From positions 44,914 through 108,913 of the forward strand of contig JBCBPW010000010.1 of NCBI GenBank assembly GCA_039820545.1: DNA of 64,000 bases. Reading direction: 5' to 3'. Shown one piece after another: positions 1 to 8,952 of the stretch (position 1 is the stretch's first letter; the number at the start of each line of letters is the position of its first letter). The position numbers and the translations under genes were made by a program. The stretch is from JALEFZ01 sp039820545 (GTDB lineage Bacteria; Bacteroidota; Bacteroidia; J057). A model generated the notes under the pieces. The model saw nothing but the letters and a program-made list of their open reading frames with translations. It was not told the origin of the DNA and searched no databases.

Positions 1-1211
1 GTACTACAAACAACCTCCAAGACCCCAACAGAGGCTTTACCTTTCATGAACATTTGGAGATTGGCGACTTCATCCATATGAATGCTCGTATCTACGATCC
101 TTCGTTAGGTAGATTCCTATCTCCTGATGCCTACGTACAAGCGCCTGATAATTTACAGAGTTACAACAGTTATGCTTATGTACTGAATAACCCACTCGTA
201 TTGACAGATCCCAGTGGAAATATCGCTATTGGGTTCGTGATTGGAGGGCTTATTGCAGGATTCATCGCATCTACCGTGACGAGTCAGATTCTTAGTGGAC
301 TAGGAGTCAATGGCGTGGCCAATGCGCTCATATCAGCTGCTGCGGGGTTTGCAGCTAGTTTTGCAGTGGCGGCAGCCAACCCTGTATCTTCAGGTGGAAC
401 CGCTAGCTCCTCTGCGGCAGGAAGTAGCGCAAGTAATTTCAGTTTTGGAGACTTGGCTATTGAATTATTCCAATCGGCGGCTCCATTTATCGATGAGGAC
501 CTAGGAAAAATTGTTCAATATGGGGGATATGTCAAATCAGCTGTTTCCCTGGCAAGTGGATTGAATAAAACAAAGCAAGCAGGTAGTTCCACTTTTGACT
601 TTGGAGACTTAGAAGGGGTAAGTTTGGTTGAAAATGCAGACTTCTTTACCTTTTTAGGAAAGACAAAGGCAACAACTGATTTCGTAGAGGAATTCTTTCC
701 TGGTGTTAAAGACGAAATAGGCACCTCTATTAAAGGGTTGCTAGGAAGTGGACTGAGTGGGGAAGAAAGAAATCTTCTACAATTAGACTTTAGAGGGTCC
801 AACTTCGACAGATTTCAATCAAGCCTTAGCCAAAATCACAGAGACATTCCCCTAAGAAATGCCAAAATTACCTTCGTCGCCTTTACGCACAATAAAGTCC
901 AGCATTTTGGTGCTATTTTGCAACTAGATCAGGGCTTTTTACCTGATGCGGGTGGTATACAAGTTGCTACTATTGCGCTTGCTGTCCCGTTTGATGATAT
1001 AAATTCCCGAGCGGCCCTACTAAACCTCGCCGTACATGAGATTTTTGCCAACAGAGTCGCTCAAACTAGAATCAATCCGTTTTTTAATCGTGCAGACTTA
1101 TTGATCAAAAATGCACGACATATATTTGAGCAAGTTGAAGGAAGTTTCCGCCACGATTTTGAATTAGGTATTAGACCGATCACACGCACAGATGTGATCC
1201 TTGGATTATAA
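1..1211 (+). CDS. Rhs-repeat core protein, C-terminal part (5' truncated by window)
   Basis: The reading frame is open from the first bases, so the true start lies upstream. The first ~70 codons read as the Rhs-associated core: a GFTFHEHLE-like segment, then IHMNARIYDPSLGRFLSPD, then SYNSYAYVLNNPL and TDPSGN. This is the conserved end of Rhs/YD-repeat cages, which encapsulate a variable C-terminal domain. After TDPSGN come a Gly/Ala-rich hydrophobic stretch and about 310 residues I do not recognise, with an AVHEIFANR segment near the end. In Rhs proteins this tail is usually a toxin or other polymorphic effector; that role is inferred here. No small same-strand gene follows that could be an immunity gene, because the next genes are on the opposite strand. 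The Rhs core call is firm; the tail function is unknown. Confidence 0.9.
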   Translation, partial: TTNNLQDPNRGFTFHEHLEIGDFIHMNARIYDPSLGRFLSPDAYVQAPDNLQSYNSYAYVLNNPLVLTDPSGNIAIGFVIGGLIAGFIASTVTSQILSGLGVNGVANALISAAAGFAASFAVAAANPVSSGGTASSSAAGSSASNFSFGDLAIELFQSAAPFIDEDLGKIVQYGGYVKSAVSLASGLNKTKQAGSSTFDFGDLEGVSLVENADFFTFLGKTKATTDFVEEFFPGVKDEIGTSIKGLLGSGLSGEERNLLQLDFRGSNFDRFQSSLSQNHRDIPLRNAKITFVAFTHNKVQHFGAILQLDQGFLPDAGGIQVATIALAVPFDDINSRAALLNLAVHEIFANRVAQTRINPFFNRADLLIKNARHIFEQVEGSFRHDFELGIRPITRTDVILGL

Positions 1212-1227
1212 GTATACAGTATATAAA

Positions 1228-1252
1228 CCCCACTTCGGTGGGGTCTCTTTTT
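1228..1252 (+). terminator. Rho-independent terminator after the Rhs gene
   Basis: A 6-bp perfect stem CCCCAC/GTGGGG with a TTCG tetraloop is followed by a T-rich run, 17 bp after the Rhs stop codon. Confidence 0.85.
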
Positions 1253-1260
1253 GACAACCA

Positions 1261-1974
1261 TCATTCCCACACCTCCAACATCTCCCCAGCAACCGCACGC
1301 CGATAGTGGTCTTTCCCCGCCATCTCCTGCAACAACTCGTACACCTTCTCTTTTTTTCCCAACTCTAACCCACACAAGACCTGCCGCCACGCAGCCGCAT
1401 CACGAAAGGTCGGATCAGTCGTTAATGCCTCATACATCCCCCACGCTTTTTCACACTCACCTGTAAGCCGTAGGGCCTCTGCTTGGTACATATTCCACAG
1501 ATTCCCTTCAGAGGCAGAAGTTGACATAGAATCTAGTACCTGCAAAAAATCCGTATAAGCCCCCGCTCTGTAATAGGTCAAAGCATTTTCCTGCTCTTCC
1601 TCTCCTCTGACTTGCTGTGGAGAAAAGGGTTCTGAATAAGCAGAAGCCATCTGCTCAGGAGTGAGCGTCGATGAAGTAGGCTGTACAAACAAAAAAAGCA
1701 AAGCTACCGCAGCCGCTACCGCTAGTCCAATCCATAAAGGCCAGACCTTCGGGGCCTTTTGGCTTTGTTTGAAGGCTTCCAGCTCTGCCTGTATCTCCAT
1801 TTTTCGTTCTGCCCGCGCCTGCGCACGCAGCAAGGCAATATGCAATCTTTGGGTTTCTACCGCTTGCTTAAGCTCATGATCCACTAGCAGCCTTGCCTCA
1901 AAAGCTGCCCGTGCCTCGCCCTCCATATCTCCTGTCAGGTAATCTGAGATTTGTATGATTACTTCATCCTCCAT
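1261..1974 (-). CDS. Membrane anti-sigma-like protein with TPR-like tail
   Basis: The 237-residue protein has an N-terminal cytoplasmic part (about 1-78) that begins like zinc-less anti-sigma factors ('ISDYLTGDMEGEARAAFEARL'-type opening). One transmembrane helix follows (about 80-97, WIGLAVAAAVALLFLFV), then an outer part (about 120-237) rich in paired helices that resemble TPR/Sel1 repeats. Its start overlaps the end of the upstream sigma gene by 11 bp, which implies translational coupling. The likely job is to hold that ECF sigma at the membrane until a signal is received. The start codon is fixed by the overlap. No zinc-binding HxxxCxxC motif is visible. The family is inferred from architecture and neighbour, not from a specific domain hit. 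Confidence 0.75.
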   Translation of the reverse strand: MEDEVIIQISDYLTGDMEGEARAAFEARLLVDHELKQAVETQRLHIALLRAQARAERKMEIQAELEAFKQSQKAPKVWPLWIGLAVAAAVALLFLFVQPTSSTLTPEQMASAYSEPFSPQQVRGEEEQENALTYYRAGAYTDFLQVLDSMSTSASEGNLWNMYQAEALRLTGECEKAWGMYEALTTDPTFRDAAAWRQVLCGLELGKKEKVYELLQEMAGKDHYRRAVAGEMLEVWE

Positions 1975-2554
1975 ACTGGACCGTCTGCACTTTTTCGATC
2001 TGTTTCATCCATTTTTGGTAGCATCTATGACGGGTCACTTTGACCACATTGGCATTGGCGAAGCCCATGAGGGAAGCCACCTCCTTGTGCGAACGCTGCT
2101 CTATGTAGACATAGGACAAAAGATTTCGACACTTCTCGCCCAAATCATTTAATGCGGCTTGCACCACCTGGAGTCGTTCGAGCATCGTATCCTTTTCTTC
2201 TTCTTCGGCAGGCCATTCACCCTCCCATTCGATCATGAGCTGACGCTCCCACTCTTGCTGGTGCTTCCGATACTTTTGCTGGGCCCGATTCAGGTCCCGC
2301 CAGAGATTGTAGCAGATCCCAAAGAGATAGGTCTTGCTATTGGTCAGGCGTGAGAGCTTTCCCGACAGTATATTTTCACGAAATATCAGCACTGAATCCA
2401 TGTAGATGTCTTCTGCATCTTGCCATTCGCAAGCAGTCTTCTTCACAAGGGTGCGTACACAGTATTGGTGCGTCTCTCGAAAGACTGTCTGAAGCCCCTC
2501 GGATTGGCCCGTTCTCAACTGATGCGTTAATCGTTCAAATGCCTGCTCTGTCAT
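1964..2554 (-). CDS. ECF RNA polymerase sigma factor
   Basis: At 196 residues it has the usual length for an ECF sigma. Region 2 is visible at about 45-85 (DAEDIYMDSVLIFRENI, then SKTYLFGICYNLWRD). Region 4 is at about 140-185, with a helix-turn-helix around RSHKEVASLMGF and VVKVTRHRCYQKW. An AAGGA stretch lies just before the ATG. The gene leads a two-gene operon with the membrane anti-sigma. Its style (sigma, then TPR anti-sigma, beside a TPR-CHAT gene) recurs in Bacteroidota by my recollection. Targets are unknown; the divergent genes to the right are the obvious candidates. Confidence 0.9.
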   Translation of the reverse strand: MTEQAFERLTHQLRTGQSEGLQTVFRETHQYCVRTLVKKTACEWQDAEDIYMDSVLIFRENILSGKLSRLTNSKTYLFGICYNLWRDLNRAQQKYRKHQQEWERQLMIEWEGEWPAEEEEKDTMLERLQVVQAALNDLGEKCRNLLSYVYIEQRSHKEVASLMGFANANVVKVTRHRCYQKWMKQIEKVQTVQYGG

Positions 2555-2650
2555 TCCTTTCGAAACATCCTTTATCCCAACTGGGCAACAATGATATTTC
2601 GAATCTACAGAATTCTAGCATGAGAAGCGAAGCGCATCTTCTCGCCTAGC

Positions 2651-3340
2651 CTACTGAAGTCGCCAGTAGGTAGAGCCTAGATAGGCATTTCCTATGAGAT
2701 TCCATCCCGAAGGTTCTGCATTTTCCTTATCCTTCAACCTCCATTCGCGCTGGACAAAGATATTTCCTGCCGCGCCCAAGGTACGTTCAAGTAGCAAATC
2801 TACGTGACCTCCTACTTCAGCACCATGCCTAGAGAAAGACTCAAAGATGGTTTCCCCGTCTTTCTTCTTCCACTCTCCGAGGGTGAGCAGATAGGTTCCG
2901 CGCAGACCGATCGTACCATAGGGTCGATTATTTACACTCGCTGCATAGGTATAACTGGGTATGCCCGTGGCAGCGGCTAAGAATCGCACACTTTTTTCTC
3001 CCGCATCGTCTACCATTAGAAGACGTGCATGCCCTCCTAAAGCGAAAAAGGGTCTCCTACGCAAACGGACAGGACCGTAGATTCCTCCTATGATCTGTCC
3101 TTCACGAAACTGCCAGAGATCATCTATGGGCATCTGCCATTCTAAGCTATAATCCAGAAAGTTGCCTCCTCCCCTCCTCCGCAGGTTGTAGCCCAAGCCG
3201 AGATGAGGTTCACCATCCCACGTAAGAGAAAAATAAAACGTATTCGTCCCAATAGACTGATAGCCGAAAAAAGACTGGGCAACTGCTGTATCTAGTATAA
3301 AGAAGCCTACACATACGAAGGTCAAGATATATTTTAACAT
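2651..3340 (-). CDS. Secreted/outer-membrane protein of unknown family
   Basis: The 229 residues begin with a clear signal peptide (LKYILTFVCVGFFILDTAVAQ). The mature part is rich in aromatic residues and alternating polar/apolar stretches ending in TYWRLQ, as in small outer-membrane beta-barrels. It starts 11 bp downstream of the neighbouring PorV-like gene's stop, so the two probably form one transcript. I do not recognise a named family. A structural role in the outer membrane is inferred from composition only. Confidence 0.6.
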   Translation of the reverse strand: MLKYILTFVCVGFFILDTAVAQSFFGYQSIGTNTFYFSLTWDGEPHLGLGYNLRRRGGGNFLDYSLEWQMPIDDLWQFREGQIIGGIYGPVRLRRRPFFALGGHARLLMVDDAGEKSVRFLAAATGIPSYTYAASVNNRPYGTIGLRGTYLLTLGEWKKKDGETIFESFSRHGAEVGGHVDLLLERTLGAAGNIFVQREWRLKDKENAEPSGWNLIGNAYLGSTYWRLQ

Positions 3341-3351
3341 GTCTTAGATGC

Positions 3352-4458
3352 TTATTTGTCAAGGGTTGAAACTACACGAATCATAAAACCACGCTTATTG
3401 GAGAATCGACGCGAATTGGTTGTCACGGGTGGATTTTCTAGGGCGTAATAATCCATATGAACGGTAAAAGGCAGATCTCCATCCCACCATTTGTACACAG
3501 GCAAAATGAGGCCAAATCCATACGTCACGTCAAAGATTCGGCTTCGATTGGTGGATATCCCCATGTTATCTTCTGTTTGTGTGAATGCCCCTAGTCTGAT
3601 GGCCAAGGCATCAAAGAGAATCGCTTCTCCCCCCACACGCCAAGCTTTTCTGAAAGCATTGTTGATGAGGTCTTGTCGTTCTAGGGTAGCGGTATACTGG
3701 ATTGTCTGTGTGCCCAATCCTGGCAGTGTCAGTTGCACTTTGTTTTCATACGCGCCGCCGACACGCAGTATCATAGGAAAAAAGTTGGAGGAAGAAGTAT
3801 TGATGGGACTAGAAAAGGAGATCTCTGTTCCCGTCAGATTCACGAATCCAGCTCCTACACTTATTTTCCGATCACCCTGGGTTATTTTGTATAAAGCCCC
3901 TGCATCAGCATAAAAGGCACGGGCCGCAGGGACATCAGGAAATATTTTCCAAATGAAGAAATGTCCGTTTACTCCCACATACAATCCTGGCAGAACTTCC
4001 CCTGCTACGGTCAATGCGAGATCATTGACTACAGGTCGGTCCAAATCGAAGCGTGCTCCTTCGATATTTACTTGAAAGGGAGAGGGACCAGTCCCAAACT
4101 GATGGATATTGATCCCAGCTACCCAGCGGCTTTTCCACCTTCTCGCATAGCCTGTAAAGAGGTAATCGGAGTTTTGGAGGGCATAATAAGGGCCAGATGT
4201 AGAAATGGTCGCTTCCCAATCCTCTATAAATCCAATACCAGCGGGATTGTAATAGGCCGAGCTGATGGCTCCTCCCATGGCGACATCAGTCCTCCCCATC
4301 GCCTCTGAGCGGGCACTAGGATGGAGTCCAAAGAAGTACTCTTGCTGAAAAAAAGGAAAATAAGGGCGATTTTGGCCGAGCGTGGCTAGAGCAGACAGGC
4401 AACATATGATCGTGAGAATCCATAGTTTACCTTGCAAAAAAAGATCTTGGGGTTTCAT
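3352..4458 (-). CDS. PorV/FadL-like outer-membrane barrel protein
   Basis: A start at 4458 gives 368 residues with a signal peptide (ILTIICCLSALATLGQ). An in-frame start at 4509 would add 17 residues before it and is less likely. Near the N-terminus, 'GLHPSARSEAMGRTDVAMGG' followed by SAYYNPAGI is the typical opening of PorV/PorQ and UPF0164-type barrels. These share the FadL fold, and PorV is part of the T9SS attachment complex. The rest alternates like a barrel. Whether this copy works in T9SS or carries another substrate cannot be told; it is not next to other por genes. Confidence 0.7.
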   Translation of the reverse strand: MKPQDLFLQGKLWILTIICCLSALATLGQNRPYFPFFQQEYFFGLHPSARSEAMGRTDVAMGGAISSAYYNPAGIGFIEDWEATISTSGPYYALQNSDYLFTGYARRWKSRWVAGINIHQFGTGPSPFQVNIEGARFDLDRPVVNDLALTVAGEVLPGLYVGVNGHFFIWKIFPDVPAARAFYADAGALYKITQGDRKISVGAGFVNLTGTEISFSSPINTSSSNFFPMILRVGGAYENKVQLTLPGLGTQTIQYTATLERQDLINNAFRKAWRVGGEAILFDALAIRLGAFTQTEDNMGISTNRSRIFDVTYGFGLILPVYKWWDGDLPFTVHMDYYALENPPVTTNSRRFSNKRGFMIRVVSTLDK

Positions 4459-4653
4459 AACTACATGTTTTTTCGTCCAATCAAAGAATCCTATTTCCGC
4501 AGGATACACCAGATATTTTTATTTGGCAGAAATCCATTTTCCTGAATTTTAGAAAATCTTATCAAAAAGGCTTTCTCTGAATGGAAAATTTATCATATAA
4601 GTTGAGATATCGCGTAAATTTAGGACGGTGCTCAACATTCCATTCTATCATCT

Positions 4654-7600
4654 ATGGCGAAGTCATCTTCTAGGTTAACAGTCCTGCTCCCCTTTCCCTT
4701 AGATTGCTTGCTCAAAATCTGTATAGGATGCTTCCTAGCATTGGCGCTCCCCATGCAGATGCAGGGCCAATCTCTTGAAGATGCGGCCTATGCACTGCAA
4801 AAAGGAAGGATTATTTGGATAGAAGGATACTACGATTCTGCTTATATATTTTTTCAAGAGGGAGAAAAGCTTGCAAGGCAAGAACAAAACTTCCCGTTGA
4901 TCACCGATGCGCTGGCGCTACAAGGCAAGTATCTGACGCGCATGGGCCACCTCCAAGAAGGAGAGAAATACCTCAATCAGGCAATTGAGATGGAAGAAGT
5001 AGTGGGTCCTGCTTACAAGGAGATCATTTTGGCGAGATGTGAGCGGGCGTATTTGCAAGCACTGAAGGGAGATTATGATGCCATGCTGAGTAGTTATCTC
5101 GAAGTGAAGGATCAAATGGAGGGGTTTGAAAAAGGGACGGTAGCAGACTCTGTCCAGGCAATGGTCTATCATCAGGTCGGCAATGCATATAGCGTACATG
5201 GAGAGATGGATTCTTCTATTCGCTATGCCAATCTGACCCTTGATATCCGACATCGCATTTTTCCTCCTGATCATATCACGATTGCCTATACAGAAAACTC
5301 GCTCGGTGTTGCCTACAACTGGTTGGAGGATTATGAGGCTTCTCTAACACACTATCAGAATGCTTACGACATTCTACAGAAAAAATTTCGCCCTAGTCAC
5401 ACCCAACTCAACCAGATCAAAACCAATATTGCGGTCCTCTATGAAGATCTGGGGCTATTCTGGGAAGCTCTCCACCTGCATAGAGAAACGCTTACTTATG
5501 TGGACGAACTGACCCCTGATGCGCAGATGGCGACCTATTTCAACCTTGCCTCTACCTTGGGTGTGGTGGGAGATGCCACGGAAGCCTTGTTTTATCTGGA
5601 TCAGGCAGAGGAGCTTGTGGCCCAATACCCCAACCTCAACCCTTTGATGAAGGGAAAAATACAATCTGAGCGTGGAGGGGCACACTTTTCGCTGGGAGCT
5701 GTCGATACAGCACTGAAATACACACTTGCTTCCATACGAGAGACAAGTCAATTATTAGGAGCTGATCATGAAGAAAATATCATTGAGTATATACGATTGG
5801 GAAATTACTACTCCGAACTGGAACAGTTTACCCTAGCGGATCAACACTTCCGTCGCGCCATCGAAATTGCTGCGAAAGCCTACCCCAAAGGCAACGTTAT
5901 TCGCGGATGGGCTTGGGAGTTTTTTGCAGAAAATCTTCTCAAACAAGAAAGAAATATCGAAGGTCTGACAGCACTCGATTCAGCCGAAAGATCCTACCAA
6001 GTAGGCAGTGCCAGTTGGGGCTTGGGTGATGTCAACTGGAAGCGTGCCCGCGCCTACCGACAACTCGGAGCATGGGACAAAGCCTTCGACATGCATGAAA
6101 AAGCCTGGCAGGTGGTAGTCCCAGAACTGCCCTACAGTCGTAAACCTGAAGAATCTATCTCCGTCTATTGGGACCGATTCCCTGTCCCCTATCTGCTCTT
6201 AGAACAAGCAGAAACCTTGCTTCAATATGGACGAACAAAGCAGGATCTCGCTACCCAGGAAGCTGCATGGGCCTGCTTACATACATACTTGATGGTCAAG
6301 GATAGCCATCGACACTACTATGAAGCGCCTGATTCTAAACAGCAAGGGATAGAGGAACAGCGAGTGGCGGTTGAAAAAATGTTAGAACTCGCGATGTCTT
6401 TGTATGAACAGCAGGACGATCCTGAGATACTTTCCCGTTCGTGGGAATGGGCAGAAAAAACCAAAGCTGCCCAGCTTCAACAACATATTCGAGGTCAAGA
6501 GGCCCTACATTTTGCAGGTATTCCAGACGCGTTGATCCAGCAAGAGCGATACTTCCGGCAGCGTTTGGCTGCCTTGAGCGCACAGACACCAGAAAATGCA
6601 GCCTATACGATTTCGCCAGATTCTCAGCGTCGCGCAACCATTTTACATTTGCGAAAGGCCTACCAAGCATTTACGGATGATTTAGAACGGCAGTTTCCCC
6701 AGTATTACCAGTTGAAATATTCCTCCCATGTTGGCGATCTGGATGCTTGGCTTACGCGCTTGCCTTTATCTTCTCTCATTTACAGCTACTTTTGGGGAAA
6801 TGAAAAGTTGTATGTGTGTCAGATGCGTTATGGGAAGCTCAGTTTGCATACAGTTAAAGAAATCGCTAGCCTGAACGAATGGCTCGCATTTATCCATCAG
6901 TCTCCAACAAAGGAAGCTTTTGACTACTCTCTCATTCACCGCTTGACTGCCTCGCTACTTCCTGAGCTTTCTCATGAAAAAAGACGACTGATTCTGATTC
7001 CAGATGGCACATTGGGCTACCTTCCTTTCGAAAGCCTCTTACTTACTTCTCCTGCGGATCTGGATTACAGAAAATGGGATTTTCTGGTTCATCATTACAG
7101 CTGTAGCTATCAGCCTTCGTTGGGGCTCTTGATGGATCGCATGGAAGAAAAAAGGGCAAGAAATTATCTGGGGTGGGCACCCGTATTTGAAAAGGGTATC
7201 AGTGATCCTACGCGATCGGGCCTCGGTCCTCTCAAACATAACCAACAGGAGATACAGGAAGCGGCGCAGTTGCTTGAGGGGCAGTATCTCCTGGGAGATC
7301 AGGCACAGGAAGCTCGAATCAAGAATCTTGAGTTATCGTCTCCCATTCTGCACTTTGCGACGCACGCAGTCGCAGATGAGGACGACTTGATGCGGTCGCG
7401 ACTCTATCTGGCTCCCTCTACCGATAGTCTGGAGGACGGCATCCTCTATGCGCATGAGCTTTATGGCATGGAGCTTCGAAGCCCATTGGTCGTACTGAGT
7501 GCTTGCCAGACGGCCAAAGGGCCCCTCAGACAAGGCGAAGGCGTCATGAGTCTGGCCAGGGCCTTTCGCTATGCAGGCGCACGCCGGACGGTGACGACCC

Positions 7601-7887
7601 TTTGGCAATTAGATGATGCCTCTGGAGCCACTTTGAGTCAATTCTTTTTCCAAAAACTTGCGGACGAGACCCCTGTAGACTTTGCCTTACAAGAGGCGAA
7701 ACAATCATGGATTAACCAATCCGAAAGCTATAGATGCCATCCTTATTTTTGGTCGGGATATATCCTTATTGGAAATGGAGACGCATTGCAAAGCGGAGAG
7801 TCCATCTGGTGGTGGGGAGGGTTAGCAACGATCCTTTTAGTATTGGGAGGCGTTTTTTTGTGGAAAAATATGATGACACAGCCATAA
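4654..7887 (+). CDS. TPR-CHAT caspase-like protein, exported and membrane-tethered
   Basis: The 1077 residues start with a signal sequence ending near MQMQGQ (about residue 40). A long array of TPR helices follows to about residue 600, then a C-terminal CHAT domain (about 740-1045). The caspase-type dyad is present: His904 in HFATHA and Cys951 in LSACQTA. The TLWQLDD segment characteristic of CHAT follows. A final transmembrane helix (WWWGGLATILLVLGGVFLW, about 1052-1070) would anchor the chain. CHAT domains are cysteine peptidases related to caspases and separases, and TPRs usually sense a partner. The gene is divergent from the sigma/anti-sigma/outer-membrane block, which suggests a shared regulatory region at 4510-4653. 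Substrate and trigger are unknown. Confidence 0.88.
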   Translation: MAKSSSRLTVLLPFPLDCLLKICIGCFLALALPMQMQGQSLEDAAYALQKGRIIWIEGYYDSAYIFFQEGEKLARQEQNFPLITDALALQGKYLTRMGHLQEGEKYLNQAIEMEEVVGPAYKEIILARCERAYLQALKGDYDAMLSSYLEVKDQMEGFEKGTVADSVQAMVYHQVGNAYSVHGEMDSSIRYANLTLDIRHRIFPPDHITIAYTENSLGVAYNWLEDYEASLTHYQNAYDILQKKFRPSHTQLNQIKTNIAVLYEDLGLFWEALHLHRETLTYVDELTPDAQMATYFNLASTLGVVGDATEALFYLDQAEELVAQYPNLNPLMKGKIQSERGGAHFSLGAVDTALKYTLASIRETSQLLGADHEENIIEYIRLGNYYSELEQFTLADQHFRRAIEIAAKAYPKGNVIRGWAWEFFAENLLKQERNIEGLTALDSAERSYQVGSASWGLGDVNWKRARAYRQLGAWDKAFDMHEKAWQVVVPELPYSRKPEESISVYWDRFPVPYLLLEQAETLLQYGRTKQDLATQEAAWACLHTYLMVKDSHRHYYEAPDSKQQGIEEQRVAVEKMLELAMSLYEQQDDPEILSRSWEWAEKTKAAQLQQHIRGQEALHFAGIPDALIQQERYFRQRLAALSAQTPENAAYTISPDSQRRATILHLRKAYQAFTDDLERQFPQYYQLKYSSHVGDLDAWLTRLPLSSLIYSYFWGNEKLYVCQMRYGKLSLHTVKEIASLNEWLAFIHQSPTKEAFDYSLIHRLTASLLPELSHEKRRLILIPDGTLGYLPFESLLLTSPADLDYRKWDFLVHHYSCSYQPSLGLLMDRMEEKRARNYLGWAPVFEKGISDPTRSGLGPLKHNQQEIQEAAQLLEGQYLLGDQAQEARIKNLELSSPILHFATHAVADEDDLMRSRLYLAPSTDSLEDGILYAHELYGMELRSPLVVLSACQTAKGPLRQGEGVMSLARAFRYAGARRTVTTLWQLDDASGATLSQFFFQKLADETPVDFALQEAKQSWINQSESYRCHPYFWSGYILIGNGDALQSGESIWWWGGLATILLVLGGVFLWKNMMTQP

Positions 7888-8091
7888 CGATTGTCACGAA
7901 TGAGTGGACACCGTATTTTCTATGTAGAAATGTCGATTTATCGCGTCTCCACATAGAGAATCAATCCTGTCAGAATTCATTCGTGCTAATCATCAATCGC
8001 AAGGAAAAAGAATAAACTCTGCCCCTTTGTCCCTGACGTTATTTACCGTATTTTCGGAACACACATTATTCACCAACAGAAAACCCCATTT

Positions 8092-8784
8092 ATGAAAACC
8101 ATTTTTTCGTTTTTTCTCATCCTTAGTATGGGCTTGAGTCTCATGGCACAGAGCTTTGCCCCACGCATGCTTTCATTCTCCGCCAAGAAAATCTCTTACA
8201 TCACCCTCAATGATGGGACAGAGATCGAAGGTTATTTCAAAAGTCCCAAATACAAAAAGGGACTCATCAAAGAGTTTACGATGGTCAATGCCAATACAAA
8301 AGCCAAAACCAAGTATCTCGCTGAAGATATTGCTTCCATGCGGCTGGTTCCTAGTGACTACGGTAAATTGCTAGCTACCAGTGAGGCTACTTCTTCTATC
8401 ACAAAGATGGAAAATACTGACATGAACCAGTTAAAGCGAGATTTTATCTACTTTGAGCGTGCCCAACTCCCCAATAAGAAGGGAACCTTCGTTTTGCTGC
8501 AGCTTGTCAATCCAGGCTTTGACAGCAAAATCAAAGTATACGACGATCCCTATGCAGCGGAGACAGGAGGAATCGCTGTAGGAGGTATCCAAGCTACTGG
8601 GGGCAACCTCAAATCTTACTATTTGGTACGTGAGGGTCAAGCCTTCAAAATCACCAAAGGAAAGTATAAGCAAGAGTTTGACGATATTTTTGGTACTTGT
8701 AGCTACTTAGCAGAAAACTTTGAGAAGTTCAAGTGGAATGACTTTGCAAAGCACGTAGTCGCCTATACTGAGCATTGCGAGTAG
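8092..8784 (+). CDS. Secreted protein of unknown function
   Basis: The 230 residues have a signal peptide (KTIFSFFLILSMGLSLMAQ) and no other membrane segment. The mature part carries 'YITLNDGTEIEGYF' and 'GLIKEFTMVN' stretches similar to short beta-rich, SH3-like folds of unknown-function Bacteroidota proteins, then a more helical C-terminus with two cysteines (GTCSYL, EHCE). It stands alone, with a terminator after it. I do not recognise a family. The 7888-8091 gap before it holds nothing I can name beyond an AT-rich promoter-like stretch. Confidence 0.7.
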   Translation: MKTIFSFFLILSMGLSLMAQSFAPRMLSFSAKKISYITLNDGTEIEGYFKSPKYKKGLIKEFTMVNANTKAKTKYLAEDIASMRLVPSDYGKLLATSEATSSITKMENTDMNQLKRDFIYFERAQLPNKKGTFVLLQLVNPGFDSKIKVYDDPYAAETGGIAVGGIQATGGNLKSYYLVREGQAFKITKGKYKQEFDDIFGTCSYLAENFEKFKWNDFAKHVVAYTEHCE

Positions 8785-8841
8785 GGTAAATCCATGGACA
8801 GTCGTTATATCAATAACTGAATACGTACTGAAATATTAAAA

Positions 8842-8870
8842 AATGGCAGGTGGTCTACCTGTCATTTTTT
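8842..8870 (+). terminator. Rho-independent terminator
   Basis: A 10-bp stem AATGGCAGGT/ACCTGTCATT (one G-T pair) with a 5-base loop runs into six Ts, between the secreted protein and the TonB receptor. Confidence 0.85.
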
Positions 8871-8952
8871 ATATCAATTTCACAGAAGCTACCCTGTAAT
8901 GTATGTATATTCTTTCCCCATTCCACTCATTCATTTGCTGTCTGCTCTACTT

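Noticed and set aside
7734..8015. 93-codon ORF over the end of the CHAT gene
   Set aside because: It is a different frame of the CHAT gene's 3' end with no recognisable features; the strand is shared but no start signal supports it.
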